Positions 33,638 to 44,533 of a stretch of DNA of 64,000 nucleotides are shown piece by piece; within the stretch, counting starts at the first letter, position 1; each line of letters begins with the position of its first letter. The DNA is taken from positions 434,001-498,000 of the forward strand of contig VNWV01000002.1 in NCBI GenBank assembly GCA_009801085.1, in the 5' to 3' direction. The stretch is from Lasiodiplodia sp. COLG20 (lineage: Eukaryota > Ascomycota > Dothideomycetes > Botryosphaeriales > Botryosphaeriaceae). The notes below the pieces were generated by a model. It searched no databases. It was not told where the DNA came from and saw only the letters and a program-made list of their open reading frames with translations. The translations under genes and the position numbers were made by a program.

Positions 33638-33963
33638 GAAATCTCAGGCTTGGCGCGCTCTGGCCGAAGATTATCCAGGGCGGGTCGTCAGATTTGTTGT
33701 CTCGCCGAGCCTGCGAGCGGGTCCACGCGGCGGGCGGTGAGCGGCGAATGGCTCCTTGTCTTCGTCTATCGCGGCTACTCGACGTAGAGGGTTGCAAGAA
33801 TAGGTAGTGAACTCAGCGGTCTACGTGTGCTCCCAGCTGCAGCTTCCCGGCAGCTCAGACCCGGAGTCATCGTCATCCGACCAGCTGTAGGGCTAGGCAG
33901 CATCCGTTCCATAAACCCTTGAGCCGCAGATTCCCGCTGGACCCTCGAGCCGCATCAACCGCA
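33638..33963. promoter_or_regulatory. Short shared divergent promoter between FHL1 and the 2OG oxygenase gene
   Basis: Only 326 bases separate two start codons pointing away from each other, so both promoters and leaders must lie here. I see no clear TATA box. Confidence 0.55.
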
Positions 33964-34804
33964 ATGCCACCAAAGGGCAAGAAGAAAGACGCTGCCTCGG
34001 CTGCTACGAAGCCAGCCGCTGCCCAACCAGAGCAACAGCCGCCAAACTGGCCTCCCTTCAAACCTCTTATCCCGCCTTCAGACCTATCGCCGCAAGAAGT
34101 CGTACCAGCACAGATCGTAACAGTGCCCAATTTCTGGCCCTCTTCGCTCTGCAAAACTTACGTGTCTTTTCTCTCTTCGTTGCCTCTCACTACTACTCCA
34201 GGGAAGCCAAAGAAAGGAGACGCAGTGCGGGTAAATGACCGCTTTCAGATTCAAGATCCAGTCTTCGCCAAGAGGCTCTGGGAAGAAACGGCGCTCAAGG
34301 ACATCGTCCTTGGCAATGTTGAATCTGAGGATGGGCTGCGGATGACTGAAGAGGAGAGAAGAAGTCTCTGGGGTGGTGAAGTCGTGGGGCTAAACCCCAA
34401 TATTCGCATTTATCGCTATTCAAAGGGGCAGTTCTTTGATCAACACTGTAAGCCGCTATGTTATTCTACCATCGACCTGACGACGCTAAGGACGCACAGA
34501 TGATGATTTCAACAACGTCGTGATTCCCGGAGAGAAAGACATTCAGGCGCGGACAACCTGGACTCTGCTTCTCTATCTGACCTCGCCGGCCACGGGATGT
34601 ATTGGAGGAGAGACGGTCTTCTACCCTGATCCGCCAAAGAAAGCGTCCAAGAGAGACCCGCCGCCAGACCCAATCGCAGTAGGTCTAGAAGTTGGCATGG
34701 CCTTACTCCATAAGCATGGAGCAGATTGCATGCTGCATGAAGGAAGGGAGGTCCTGGCGGGGGAGAAGTGGGTCATTCGCAGCGACTTGTGCGTTCGCAG
34801 GTAG
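33964..34804 (+). CDS. 2-oxoglutarate/Fe(II) oxygenase (prolyl 4-hydroxylase-like)
   Basis: Small iron- and 2-oxoglutarate-dependent oxygenase of the prolyl 4-hydroxylase fold; the substrate is unknown. Two exons, 33964-34447 and 34500-34804, join in phase and give 262 residues. The intron falls inside the iron site: exon 1 ends after His161 and exon 2 restores Asp163, giving QHYDDF (HxD). The C-terminal part gives GETVFYPDP, then CMLHEGREVLAGEKWVIRSDL, with the distal His and the 2-oxoglutarate-binding Arg in KWVIRSD. The N-terminus is Lys/Ala/Pro-rich and probably disordered. It has no signal peptide, which argues for the cytosolic or nuclear group and against ER collagen-type enzymes. The start is the first ATG and is in good A/C-rich context. 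Confidence 0.88.
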
Positions 34805-35411
34805 CTCCCCACAGGGCACATGGTTGAGATTTTGCGACGGTTATAGGTTCGATGGCCACGAGACCACTATTTCATTACTTTCACGACAGATAGTGCTAGA
34901 AAAGCGGTCTTGATAAATATATTCCGGGGAGGTCTCGCAGTGACCCTGTTGCAGCTATTGGCCAACAAAAACTCTGCAGACAACGAAAGTACACTGAAAC
35001 TGGCAGTTAGCTGGAACATACCTTCAGCAGGTGTGCAGAATATCCTCGGCGCCGATGATCGTGAGTCGGAGCTGGCAAAGAGACGGGATTTAGTACAATT
35101 CTGTAGGACCTTTGTGGACGCGTGATAAGTCGGCCTTGGCACACGGAGCTGCCTTGGGTTTAGTCACGGCCGGAACTGGGTGGCGCACAGCGCAAGTGGG
35201 CGGCTTCTACTTTTTGGCGGTGTGTTGTGGACCCTAGCAAGCGGCAGCGGCGCGTCAACTCAACCTCACGTCCAACACCGCGCTACTGACGCGACGACAC
35301 ACCGCGTTCAGCCCGAAGCTCACCGATTTCGCGGCGCAAGCCTCTCCCTCCCGCCGCCGCCCTTGCATCTACCAGCGCTGTCAACAGATAAGCTTCGACT
35401 AGCCTTCCACC
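34805..35411. other. Spacer between the 2OG oxygenase and ARP1 genes
   Basis: About 0.6 kb with no supported gene. The last 130 bases are C-rich and likely the ARP1 leader. Confidence 0.5.
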
Positions 35412-36763
35412 ATGGGCTCCAGACTCCTCAACGCACCTATTGTGCTCGACAACGGCAGTGGCACAATTCGGGCTGGCTTTGCTGGTCAGGATCTGCCAAA
35501 GTGCTACTTTCCATCTTACGTCGGCCGTCCGAAGCACGTCAGGGCTCTTGCCGGAGCTCTGGAGGGTGATGTCTTCATCGGACCGCGGGCACAAGAGCTG
35601 CGGGGTCTGCTAAAAATCAACTATCCATTGGAGCATGGCATTGTCACGGACTGGGATGATATGGAGAGGATATGGCAGTATGTCTACGCCGAGGAGCTGA
35701 AGACAGTGAGCGAGGATGTGAGTTTCCACAGGTGTACTGGCTTGTTCGAGCAAGCTGGCGTTTCCTCCGATCGTTTGCTACGTCTATCACTGGCTGCAAA
35801 TGGCTAACCCTCGGCAACACGCAGCACCCTGTCCTGCTCACCGAGCCTCCGCTGAACCCACGCACCAACCGCGACACTGCCGCCCAGATCCTCTTTGAGA
35901 CGTTCAACGTGCCTGCACTCTACACTTCTATACAAGCCGTCCTGTCCCTCTACGCATCTGGCCGCACTACCGGTGTTGTGCTCGATGCTGGTGATGGTGT
36001 TTCCCACGCGGTGCCCGTCTATGGCGGCTTTCAAATCAACAACGCGGTCCAGAGAATAGATGTTGCCGGGCGCGATGTGACGGAGCACCTGCAGATGCTG
36101 CTGAGAAAAAGCGGCTACGTCTTCCACACGAGCGCCGAGAAGGAGATTGTGCGCAACATCAAGGAATCGCACTCCTACGTCTGCCTGGATCCTGTCAAGG
36201 AGGAGAAGGAGTGGTCGGGCAGCACGGCCAGAGCGAATGAAAAGAGTGTTGAGTACAAGTTGCCGGATGGAAAGAAGCTAAAGGTAAGCTCGAATGCGGC
36301 TTTTTCCCCCTCCTTACTGACGAGTGAGATTAGATCGGCGCCGAACGTTTCCGGGCTCCTGAGATCCTGTTCAACCCGGAGCTTATTGGATCGGAGTACC
36401 AAGGTGTCCACCAGCTCGTCGTCAACGCGATCAACAGGACCGATCTCGACTTGCGCAAGGACCTGTTTGGAAGCATTGTGCTCTCGGGCGGCTCCACTCT
36501 GACGAAGGGCTTCGGTGACAGGTTACTGCACGAGGTCCAGCGCCTTGCCGTCAAGGACATGAGGATCAAAATATACGCACCTCCTGAGCGCAAGTACACC
36601 ACGTGGACGGGCGGCAGCATTCTGGCTGGCCTAAGCACGTTCAAAAAGGTCAGTCACGCAACGACCCCTTGAGCTAGTTCAGAGGGCTAATGATCAGCAG
36701 ATGTGGGTGGAGAAGGATGAGTGGCAGGAAAATCCGGACATTATCCACCAGAAGTTCGCATGA
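35412..36763 (+). CDS. Actin-related protein 1 (centractin), dynactin filament subunit
   Basis: Forms the short filament of dynactin, which links dynein to cargo and is needed for nuclear migration in hyphae. Four exons, 35412-35717, 35825-36283, 36334-36648 and 36701-36763, all phase 0, give 380 residues, the exact family size. Actin-fold blocks: [21 protein letters not shown] in part (phosphate 1), [61 protein letters not shown] (phosphate 2), [19 protein letters not shown] and [36 protein letters not shown] and [18 protein letters not shown] fit Arp1 better than actin. The last exon holds only 20 codons ([20 protein letters not shown]). The call is firm. Confidence 0.96.
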
Positions 36764-38039
36764 GGTGTCGCGCAAGCCCCCTTCGGAGAGTCGTCATTTC
36801 GCCTTGCATCAGCTTAGGGGCTCCCGCATCACGCGGGGGTGCTCTGTTCCCCTGGCCTTTCGGCGGGACTCCGAGGTCCTTCGGGAGAGCGATCTACGTG
36901 TCATGTCGGCTCCGGTTGGAGCCAGCCATTAGCCCTGCCAGGGTTGGCCTTCCCCGCATTTTCGCTTACCGCCGCGTTCCTGCTGTTTCTGTTACCAAAT
37001 CCCGAGCTTCCTTTCTCCGCACTTTCCACTGCATGAGTGCGGCGTTTTGTCTGGACTGCAACACAATACCCCGGCGTTTGGCATTTTCACGATGATTGAG
37101 GGATTTGACGAACTTCTCTTACGCAATGGCTCACGGAGTGGCACGAATTACCGGATCCCAACAAGACGCATGGCCCCTCTTTGACCGGCAAGGGCGGGGC
37201 GGATGAGGCAATTGCGGTCGGTTTCCGCAGGTGCGGCGGGCGGTCTGGGGTAATCGACTAGGGGCGGGAAGCAAAGTCTGGGGATGACGCTAGGACGTGG
37301 CCGAGCCAGGAACGCAATACCTGCGTTGCGGCGGGAAGAACTACGTAGGTAGCGTATTGCCGAGCATTGGCAGTAGTAGGTTCTCGTTCAGCCTCCCCTG
37401 AGCCCCGTGACTGTGGAAGTTTGAGAGAGCGAGTCTAGGTGCCCCGGAGCACAGGCCATGGCTGCGTCAAAGGTGAGCTGTCCTGGGACCGCGCCTCCGC
37501 CTCCACCTCCGGATCGTCCGCATGCAGGTGCAAGGCGGGCGGCAGGGCGTTGTGCGGTGTGGGCAGCGTGGGCGTCATGGGCGGGCGTGCGCAGCGTGCT
37601 GCTTACCCCAATGTTGCCATCTTGCGCGAAGCACACGCAAGGAAGACTCATCTGCAGCAGTCTGGGCCACGCTGTGCAGAACACGCGGGCGGGATGCGAT
37701 CTTGCGATTCACGGGATGATTTCTGTTACGACGCCATTACCCCATATTTACTGTTAGCACGGGCAGCGCATCGCTGTCAGGCGGTCGCATCATCGCGCCA
37801 GCGTCCAGTCAGCGACGCGGCTCTGGCACACGCGCCACAGCGCGGCCTGCAACTTACATAACGAAAATTCCAGCAGCCAGACTTCCAGGCACGGGGCCGG
37901 GCGCCGAAGCGCAGCCGCGACAAGGCGTGCGCAAAAATTGCTCCTGGCGCCCATGCCGCTAGCTGGAAAGCGCGTACTATTTTGACGCCCGCCAAGGATC
38001 CCAGACCGGCCCCGTGACGAACCCACGTTCTGAGGGCGC

Positions 38040-38081
38040 TTCCCCAAGCTGCAAAGCTCGTTCCCCAAGCTGCAAAGCGCT
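38040..38081. repeat. Two-copy 21-base tandem repeat
   Basis: Copies at 38040-38060 and 38061-38081 share TTCCCCAAGCTGCAAAGC and differ only in the last three bases. A partial third GCAAAGCTG follows. It lies about 235 bases before the start of the next gene. Confidence 0.9.
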
Positions 38082-38162
38082 GCAAAGCTGTGACGCATGG
38101 CATCGTGACCTGATTTCTCGCCATTCTTTGCAATTTTTTCGCGCGGAAAGGGGCCCCCGCCA

Positions 38163-38168
38163 TATAAG
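38163..38168 (+). promoter_or_regulatory. Possible TATA box (TATAAG)
   Basis: TATAAG in an otherwise GC-rich region, about 150 bases before the ATG at 38315, followed by a C-rich leader. Position and isolation support it; no other proof. Confidence 0.4.
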
Positions 38169-38314
38169 ACGGCGCAGCCTTCCCGTAGCCCACCACAAAG
38201 CACCTCTGCACTCGTCCCTGAAGCCCGCTTCCAGATCTACGCCTCAGTGTTCTTTGCAATTTCCTCTTTCGGACAGCAACCACCAGCCCCACCACACACC
38301 ACAACACATCGACC

Positions 38315-38806
38315 ATGACCACCAGCCGCAACTACAGCATCACCGAGCCGCACCCCTCGGTGCCGGCCACCTCTACTGCCTTCCATTGGGGGCGTGGCGG
38401 TGCCGGCAATGTGACGCGCATCAGCTCCAAGGAGGTGACGCCCGGCCCCAGCGCCACCGGCCCTGCCTCGCGCATCAAGCTACCTGCGCCTCCCTCGAGC
38501 GGCCAATTCCTCACCGGACGTGGCGGTGCCGGCAACGTGCACCGCGAGCGCGCAATCTTCAGCTTTGACGAGGAGCTCCGCCAGCAGCAGCGTCTGCAGG
38601 AGGCCGCCTCGCCCATCTACCACGTCGGCCGCGGTGGCTCCGGCAACCTGATCAACGAGGCCAAGCCCCAGAACATCCGCAAGGGCTCCGCCAGCTCGAC
38701 CTTCTCCAACGACAGCGACGACAGCGTCAAGTCGGCACCGCACAAGGCCCGCCGCAGCTACGAGGGCGCCAGGAACTGGCTGAACCGCACCCTGTCCGCC
38801 CGGTAA
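38315..38806 (+). CDS. GRGGAGN-repeat protein (DUF3602, Par32-like)
   Basis: A 163-residue single-exon protein with three copies of the motif that defines this fungal family: HWGRGGAGNVTR, LTGRGGAGNVHR and HVGRGGSGNLIN. In yeast the relative Par32 is phosphorylated after TORC1 inhibition and binds ammonium transporters; whether that holds here is inference. The rest is Ser/Pro-rich and likely disordered, with NDSDDSVKSAPHKARRSYEG near the C-terminus offering phospho-sites. The codon bias is strong toward C-ending codons and the upstream region has a TATA-like box, which suggests a gene that can be strongly induced. There is no signal peptide or membrane segment. Confidence 0.9.
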   Translation: MTTSRNYSITEPHPSVPATSTAFHWGRGGAGNVTRISSKEVTPGPSATGPASRIKLPAPPSSGQFLTGRGGAGNVHRERAIFSFDEELRQQQRLQEAASPIYHVGRGGSGNLINEAKPQNIRKGSASSTFSNDSDDSVKSAPHKARRSYEGARNWLNRTLSAR

Positions 38807-40926
38807 ACATTTCGTCCGAGACGTGCGTTCGGCTTGTTTCCTTTCTTTCGGCAGCTTTGTTCGGTTCATCTTTTCTCGATTCAACAACCATTTACCGTCA
38901 TGGACTCCAGCGGGCTGGTCCTGATTCCCGCTTCTTGAAGAGCATTTCGACGGCGCCTCCGGTTTTCCGTGGGATCATTCAACGATTCAAGTCCTCGTTC
39001 CAGCCACTGGATTGAGGCAAGCCATTTCGAGGAAACGTTTTAGTAGCATCATAGGGAGCCAAGTTGAGACTGGGCGCATCATCTGGAGGGAAAGCACAAA
39101 AAAGTTATTGAGCGTTTTTGATTTTAGTGGGGGGTTGCCAACCATCACATATACCCGGCGGGGAGTTTGGGAATTCCTCGTGGAGAGGGCCACAACTTTT
39201 CCAGTATTTCTCTTGTTCTTACACTATCGTACAACCAGCGGCGGATATACCCAACCCCGGTGAGGGCGCTAGTGAACCCTAGCAATTTTGTTTTTTAAAT
39301 TAGCTCTCAACTACCGAGTTGCCATTCGGCAACTAATACTACCGAGTGGATTTCCACCATGACTTCTATTTCCAAGCGAGCGTGGTACACACTTCTGATG
39401 GTTGACTGTTCTCAGACGATGCCCAAAAATGTCTCAAACACCTGCATCAGCTCACTCCGAAATAGCAGCGCTACTTTTTCTGATCAGCAGACTGGTCCGT
39501 ATAGGGATTCGCACTCCTGATATGCAGCCGCTCTGGAGCAGTTCAGCGGCATTAACGGGAGTCTGGCCCCGCTTTCGATCTTCACGCTACGTGTCGCGGT
39601 GTCTCCTCCGGGCAGCCTCTTCGGTGTGCATCTGGAGTATGTGGGTTGTGCGTCTCAAAATCGAGCGCGGACGGGCGGAAAGGGCCAGAGGGTTTGAAGG
39701 CGCCCACGATGGACCAGATCTGCCGTCGGCCGAGACGGACGATGCATACGTCCGTGGAACGTTCGCAAATCTGCAAATCCGAAGCCGTAAAAATGCTTAC
39801 TGAACGGCAGGAGGTGGCGCTGGAGTTTAGAGGCAGTGTGCGGTTGTTGCCGAGGCTCAGGATCGGCCGGGAGAGACAGCGAGGCTCGGATAGCGCCGAG
39901 CCGTGCAGTAGAAAATTTTAGACACACTGACGTCGATCCAAAGGTCCAGCCATACAGCCAAGCTCTGCAGATTTTTCCTTCGCCATTCCATCGACGCCCC
40001 CGTCTCCCGCTGATGTCATCGTCGTCTGGGGAAGTTGCCGCCGCATGGAAGGCGAAAGCGCCGTAATCTCCGTGTCAGAAATGATTACTCGCCAGGTGCC
40101 GAGGGGGGGAGCCGCTGCCAACAACGCGCAGCGGCATTCTGGAAGCCCATCGGACCCCCCTTTCGCGCTCAGCAATCTCATCTCCAGCAGCGGGCCGCAC
40201 GGCGCGCGTGTTGCCTAAGAATCTCCGAGTCCGAGATCCCACCAAACTTCTTCCACCAAATGCCCACATGCCGAAGAATCGGCAGTCTCAAGCCCTGCAT
40301 CCGACGAATAACGGCCCCTATTGCGCCATCGTGCCGGTGTCGCGGCCTTGACCTTCTCGTCTTCGTGTCGCAGGTGCGGTCCACTTGTGCCCCAGAACTG
40401 CGCAAAAGAGCGCACAACGCCCGGTGTCGTTCTGCCACTTTTCTTGACTTGATCGGGCCAATGCCGATGAGCAGGCCCGATAGCCCATTTGTAATTCTGC
40501 TATCAGTCCGAACATCTTTCCCTGCGTGGCGTTCTGCTCCGGCGGTCAATCGCGCGAAGCCATCTCGTTGGCTACCAGTGTGGTTGCCAGTACCGCCGGC
40601 CGAGAGATGCGGACACCGCGCCCTGGTTGGCCCGCCATGCCGATGTTCACTTGCCTCTTATCCGCCCCGATCTAGGGTCTTTGATACATCGAGGGTCCTT
40701 GCAGACGTCATTGCGGTGAAAAGTAAACATTTTTTGTCCGTTTGTCATAGCACCCGGCATCCACAACGATAACTGTCTTTTGTCTTCTACCATCGTTGGC
40801 ACGGCTACTTAACCAAGCCGTCCCCTTTCCTAGTGGCGCCCAGTCTACTCATCTGCATCCAAACATTTCACCAGCTGTTCGATTCCTTGTGTCTTTTTTG
40901 ATACCCAAAAGCCGCCTCCTTTCAAA
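38807..40926. other. Long intergenic region upstream of the alcohol dehydrogenase gene
   Basis: 2.1 kb with no supported gene. A cluster of three small hairpins is at 39268-39357. A 245-codon frame at 40035-40772 is Arg/Pro/Ser-rich, starts without good context and shows no family. The last 100 bases before 40927 are a typical C/T-rich leader. Confidence 0.5.
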
Positions 40927-41987
40927 ATGCCTCACTCTTTCACCGTCTACAAGGGCACTTCCTCTGGCGCCATCACCGAGGCCCAGACTACCCGTCCCGA
41001 CCTCACCGATGACCAGGTCTACGTCAATGTCACCGCTTCCGGTCTTTGCGGAACTGACCTGCACTACCGCCACGCCGATATGGCTCTCGGTCACGAGGGT
41101 GTTGGTGTCGTCGAGCAGGTCGGCCCTAGGGTCAAGAACCTGAAGGTTGGCGACCGCGTTGGCTGGGGCTACCAGCACGACGAGTGCGGCCACTGCAAGC
41201 AGTGCTTGACCGGCCAGGACGTCTACTGCCCAGAGCGTGCTATGTACGGCTACGCCGATCTCGACCAGGGCTCCTTCGCTACCGGCGCCGTCTGGAGGGA
41301 GGCCTTCCTCTTCAAGCTCCCCGACGGTCTCTCTGACGAGGATGCTGCTCCCCTGCAGTGCGGTGGTGCTACCGTCTGGACCTGCTTTGACGACTACAAC
41401 ATCCAGCCCACCGCTCGCGTCGGTATCCTCGGTATCGGCGGCCTTGGTCACCTCGCCATTCAGTTCTCCGCCAAGCGCGGCTGTGACACCGTTGTCTTCT
41501 CCGGCACCGACTCTAAGAAGGAGGAAGCCAAGAAGCTCGGTGCCCACGAGTTCTACGCCACCAAGGACAAGACGGAGCTTGACATCGGCGCTCCGCTTGA
41601 CGCCCTCCTCGTCTGCACCAGCGCTCACATCGGTAAGTTTCCACATTTGGTTCTTTCATATCTAAATCTTCTAACATCTTCGTAGACTGGTCCCTGTACA
41701 TGTCCCTTCTCGCTCCCGGCGCCATCATTTTCCCCCTGTCCGTTGAGTCCGGCGACCTCGTCGTCCCTTACATGCCGCTTCTCCTCGCGGGCCTGCGCAT
41801 CCAGGGCTCCATCGTCGCCAACCGCGCCACCCACCAGCGCATGCTCGAGTTCGCCGCCCGCCACCAGATCAAGCCTCTCGTCAACAAGTTCCCCATGACC
41901 GTCCAGGGTATTGAGGACGCCATGAAGACCCTCGATTCCGGCAAGATGAGGTACCGCGGTGTTCTCGTCCCTGCCGACAGGCTGTAA
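40927..41987 (+). CDS. Zinc-dependent alcohol dehydrogenase (MDR family)
   Basis: Medium-chain NAD(P)-dependent alcohol or aldehyde reductase. Two exons, 40927-41632 and 41686-41987, join in phase (SAH-I-D-WSLY) and give 335 residues. The catalytic zinc site shows GLCGTDLHYRH, GHEGVGVVEQVG and a third Cys in PLQCGGATVW. The structural zinc loop is complete: DECGHCKQCLTGQDVYC, four cysteines. The nucleotide fold has GILGIGGLGHLAIQFSAKRG; a strand-end VFSGTDSKK lacks the acidic residue typical for NAD, which weakly favours NADP. The protein is slightly shorter than yeast Adh. Strong C-ending codon bias and a C/T-rich leader suggest high expression. Substrate cannot be told from sequence. Confidence 0.93.
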
Positions 41988-42839
41988 ATTTCTCTCTCCT
42001 TCTGAGATATCCTCTCATACACTGAGATGTCTGTAACAATATTTCTTCACGATCATAGCGTTGTTTTTTTGAGGCTTGTCAAAATATTGGGATCATAGAC
42101 GATTTGCGGGATAGAACGAGTTTGTCTAGACATAGACAAAAATTAATGACACTCATGATGAGGTTTTACCACTCGCAGAAATACCTTGATCTATATTACG
42201 AGAACAAGAAACAGCTCTGGCAAAGGGGCCCGCACCGCTCTGAACACGGATAACATAGCCCATGACAGAAAAGGTAAACCCGGAAGAACATTGAGGAATG
42301 CATGCTGCCACTGGCAGCACGGCGCATATATGCCTAGCATCTTTAAAAACTTTGACCACCCCCGCACATGCTAACTCCTTTGTGGCGCTTGGGAAGGGTT
42401 ACTATAATTCTATCGCTCTCTTTTAAAATGCCTTATGGAATCCGCTTTGTAAGTCCCCAGATTGTATGATTGAAGTGATAGTGGCCCTTACATTAGCGAA
42501 AGAAAACCTTGGGTATTAACCACGCAAAACATGCTATTACAGAGGAACTGTTTTCCTTGATTTCTAGGTTTGCGACGGTTATTCCAGGATAAACGGGCAA
42601 AAGTAAAAAAAAAAAAAAAAAAGGAAAGGAAAGAACAAGAAGTGCTATTGCCATAGTTCTTCCACGGACCGCATCGTGGCATCTCAGCGTTCAGGAGATC
42701 ATTTTTAGCGCATTTTAGCACGTTGTATTGATATCATATCATCATAGACCCTTGACACATGATTGCCGAAATATGCATGCCACCGCTAACCTGAAGCCAC
42801 TCTACAGCTGAACTCCGGCTTCGAAAAGCCCACGCTCTC
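41988..42839. other. Spacer between convergent ADH and aminodeoxychorismate lyase genes
   Basis: AT-rich DNA with the 3' regions of two convergent genes and an A18-like run near 42606. No gene is supported. Confidence 0.5.
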
Positions 42840-43974
42840 TCAATCAACTTTCTTCGTCTCCACCACTCTCCCCAACCCAAAGCCCCTAACCCCATTGCTC
42901 ACCCACACCCACTCCCCCACCTCCACCGTCTCTCTCGCCACCGGCTCCTCCATGCACAGACCCTTCTTCAGCGCCCATCTCCTCGTCGTGCCTCTCTGCC
43001 CGCCCGCGCCCGCCACCGCCTTCACGCTCCTGATGCTGTGGCCCCACCGACCTGGAAACGGTTCCCTTAGCTCCCCTTCATCGCTAAACTTGCTGCAAGA
43101 CGACCGCTGGGAGACAATACCTTCTCTTTCGCCTTCGGCATCCTCGCCTTCACCGCCGGCTTTTTCCGAGGAAGAGGAGACGTTGTTGGGCACCCCCACC
43201 GGCGGCGTCACCCACCGCCCTCCGCGGTAGAAGTACGCGCTCGTGAAGCTGCCCTCGGTCATTTCGCCGACGGAGTTCCAGAGCAGGACTTCGTGCAGAT
43301 TGCCGGCCGGGGTGGTGGTGGGTGCGGCAGGCACGGAGCGGGCGCGGGCGGCGTCGTAGTGGGCGCGGTGGGTGGTTTTGAGGAGGGTGTGCGGGGAAGT
43401 AGGCGTCGGGGCGGTGTCGATGGTGAGGGTCCAGGTAGGCTTGGGAGAGGAGGGGGTTGCCAGGGAGTCGTCCGGACCGAGGACGAGGGCGCCGCCGGTT
43501 TTGGGCGAGGGGGTAAACTGCTTACTAGGTGGATTGGAGGATGGTGGGGTGGTGAAAGTGGCCGGGTAGAGGGAAGAGAGCGGGATGCCCGGAGTGGCGA
43601 TGATGTCGGTATGCATCTCCCCGGAGCGGTTGAAGAGGACGCGGACCTGAGGCCATGGGGTTAATCCTTTAGGGCAGTGTTGGATTAAGGGTGTTTACCT
43701 TTAGTGGTGATTCTGCGTCGTCGCTCTTACCCCTCCACGATTCTACTTGTTCGTTCAACAAAGACTCGAGCTCTTCACCGTTTGTGAGCTTCTTTGAGAC
43801 TTCGGCCCACCCGAAATGCTGTGATGCTTCGAGCATGCGATCCCGGTGGTACCGGAGCATATAGAAAGGACTGGAGGGCGAGAAGCTCACGACATCCGAG
43901 CTATTCTCGGGACTGGAACGAAGGGCCGGATCATGACGGAGAGACGTGAACAGAGAGAAAGAAGTTGGTTCCAT
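42840..43974 (-). CDS. 4-amino-4-deoxychorismate lyase (PLP class IV), Abz2 type
   Basis: Makes p-aminobenzoate for folate synthesis from aminodeoxychorismate. Two minus-strand exons, 43974-43699 and 43646-42840, join in phase (SPLK-VRVLFNRSGEM) and give 360 residues. The N-terminal block SFSLFTSLRHDPAL, SPFYMLRYHRDRMLEASQHFGW in part, is the family start. The PLP lysine lies in LLKTTHRAHYDAAR. EVLLWNSVGEMTEGSFTSAYF matches the class IV cofactor loop, and GGQRGTTRRWALKKGLCME matches the end of the fold. The Pro/Ser-rich insertion between residues about 110 and 160 and a Glu/Gly-rich one near 265 are longer than in yeast. The start is the only ATG in the first block. Confidence 0.9.
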
Positions 43975-44533
43975 TTTGTTGCTTTTACTTGGGTTGTTGT
44001 CTTGAGAAGCGGTAATGAGTAATGTGGAGCTCCAGATGCGAGAACGACTGACCGTGTTGGGGTAAACACAACACCTAGTCCAGGACGTCACAAACAGGGA
44101 AGAAGATCCAAAACAAGCAATATCACAGCAGTGGCTAAAGCTTGTCACAGCAGAACCTGAGCGGTGTTTGCAGTCACGTGAGCGAGGCCGAGAGGGGAAG
44201 TGCTGGGTCGGAGGCGGCAGCCGGCAGCGGTTAATGGCTGCAGAACGGTCGGCCGGGAGGGCAGGTGCGCCGATGCAAGCGCGGTCGAACGGTGCTTGGC
44301 TGGGTGTTTCGGCGTTAATAGGTGGGCGGTGGTTCGACGGAGGCGGCACGATGACGGCTTGGGCGAAGATCCGGCTGGTGCGAGCTCCAAGGAAAAGTGC
44401 TCCAATCTTCAACTCGGTCGCGTCACCGTCCACACAAATCTTCTCCATCCCCCCAGCATCGCCCGCCTCGCCGCCCTCCCGCGAGGTGCCCTAGAAGCTG
44501 CGACTCGCCCATCGCCAGCCTGCACAGTTCGCC
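43975..44533. promoter_or_regulatory. Divergent intergenic region between ABZ2-like and TOM70 genes
   Basis: 560 bases between two diverging start codons. GC-rich in the TOM70-side half. No extra gene is supported. Confidence 0.5.

Larger units (their letters stand above)
36764..38314. other. Intergenic region between ARP1 and the GRGGAGN-repeat gene
   Basis: No protein gene is supported in 1.55 kb. The first 200 bases contain four local hairpins (36823-36837, 36869-36887, 36908-36923, 36933-36943), and a 21-base tandem repeat lies at 38040-38081. The rest is GC-rich promoter-like DNA. Confidence 0.5.

Noticed and set aside
40035..40772. 245-codon plus-strand frame before the alcohol dehydrogenase
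   Set aside because: No conserved motif, Arg/Pro/Ser-rich by composition, and it runs into the expected promoter.
40875..40892. Possible tRNA B box (TGTTCGATTCC) near the ADH gene
   Set aside because: Lies in the gene leader, with no paired T-stem or acceptor stem.
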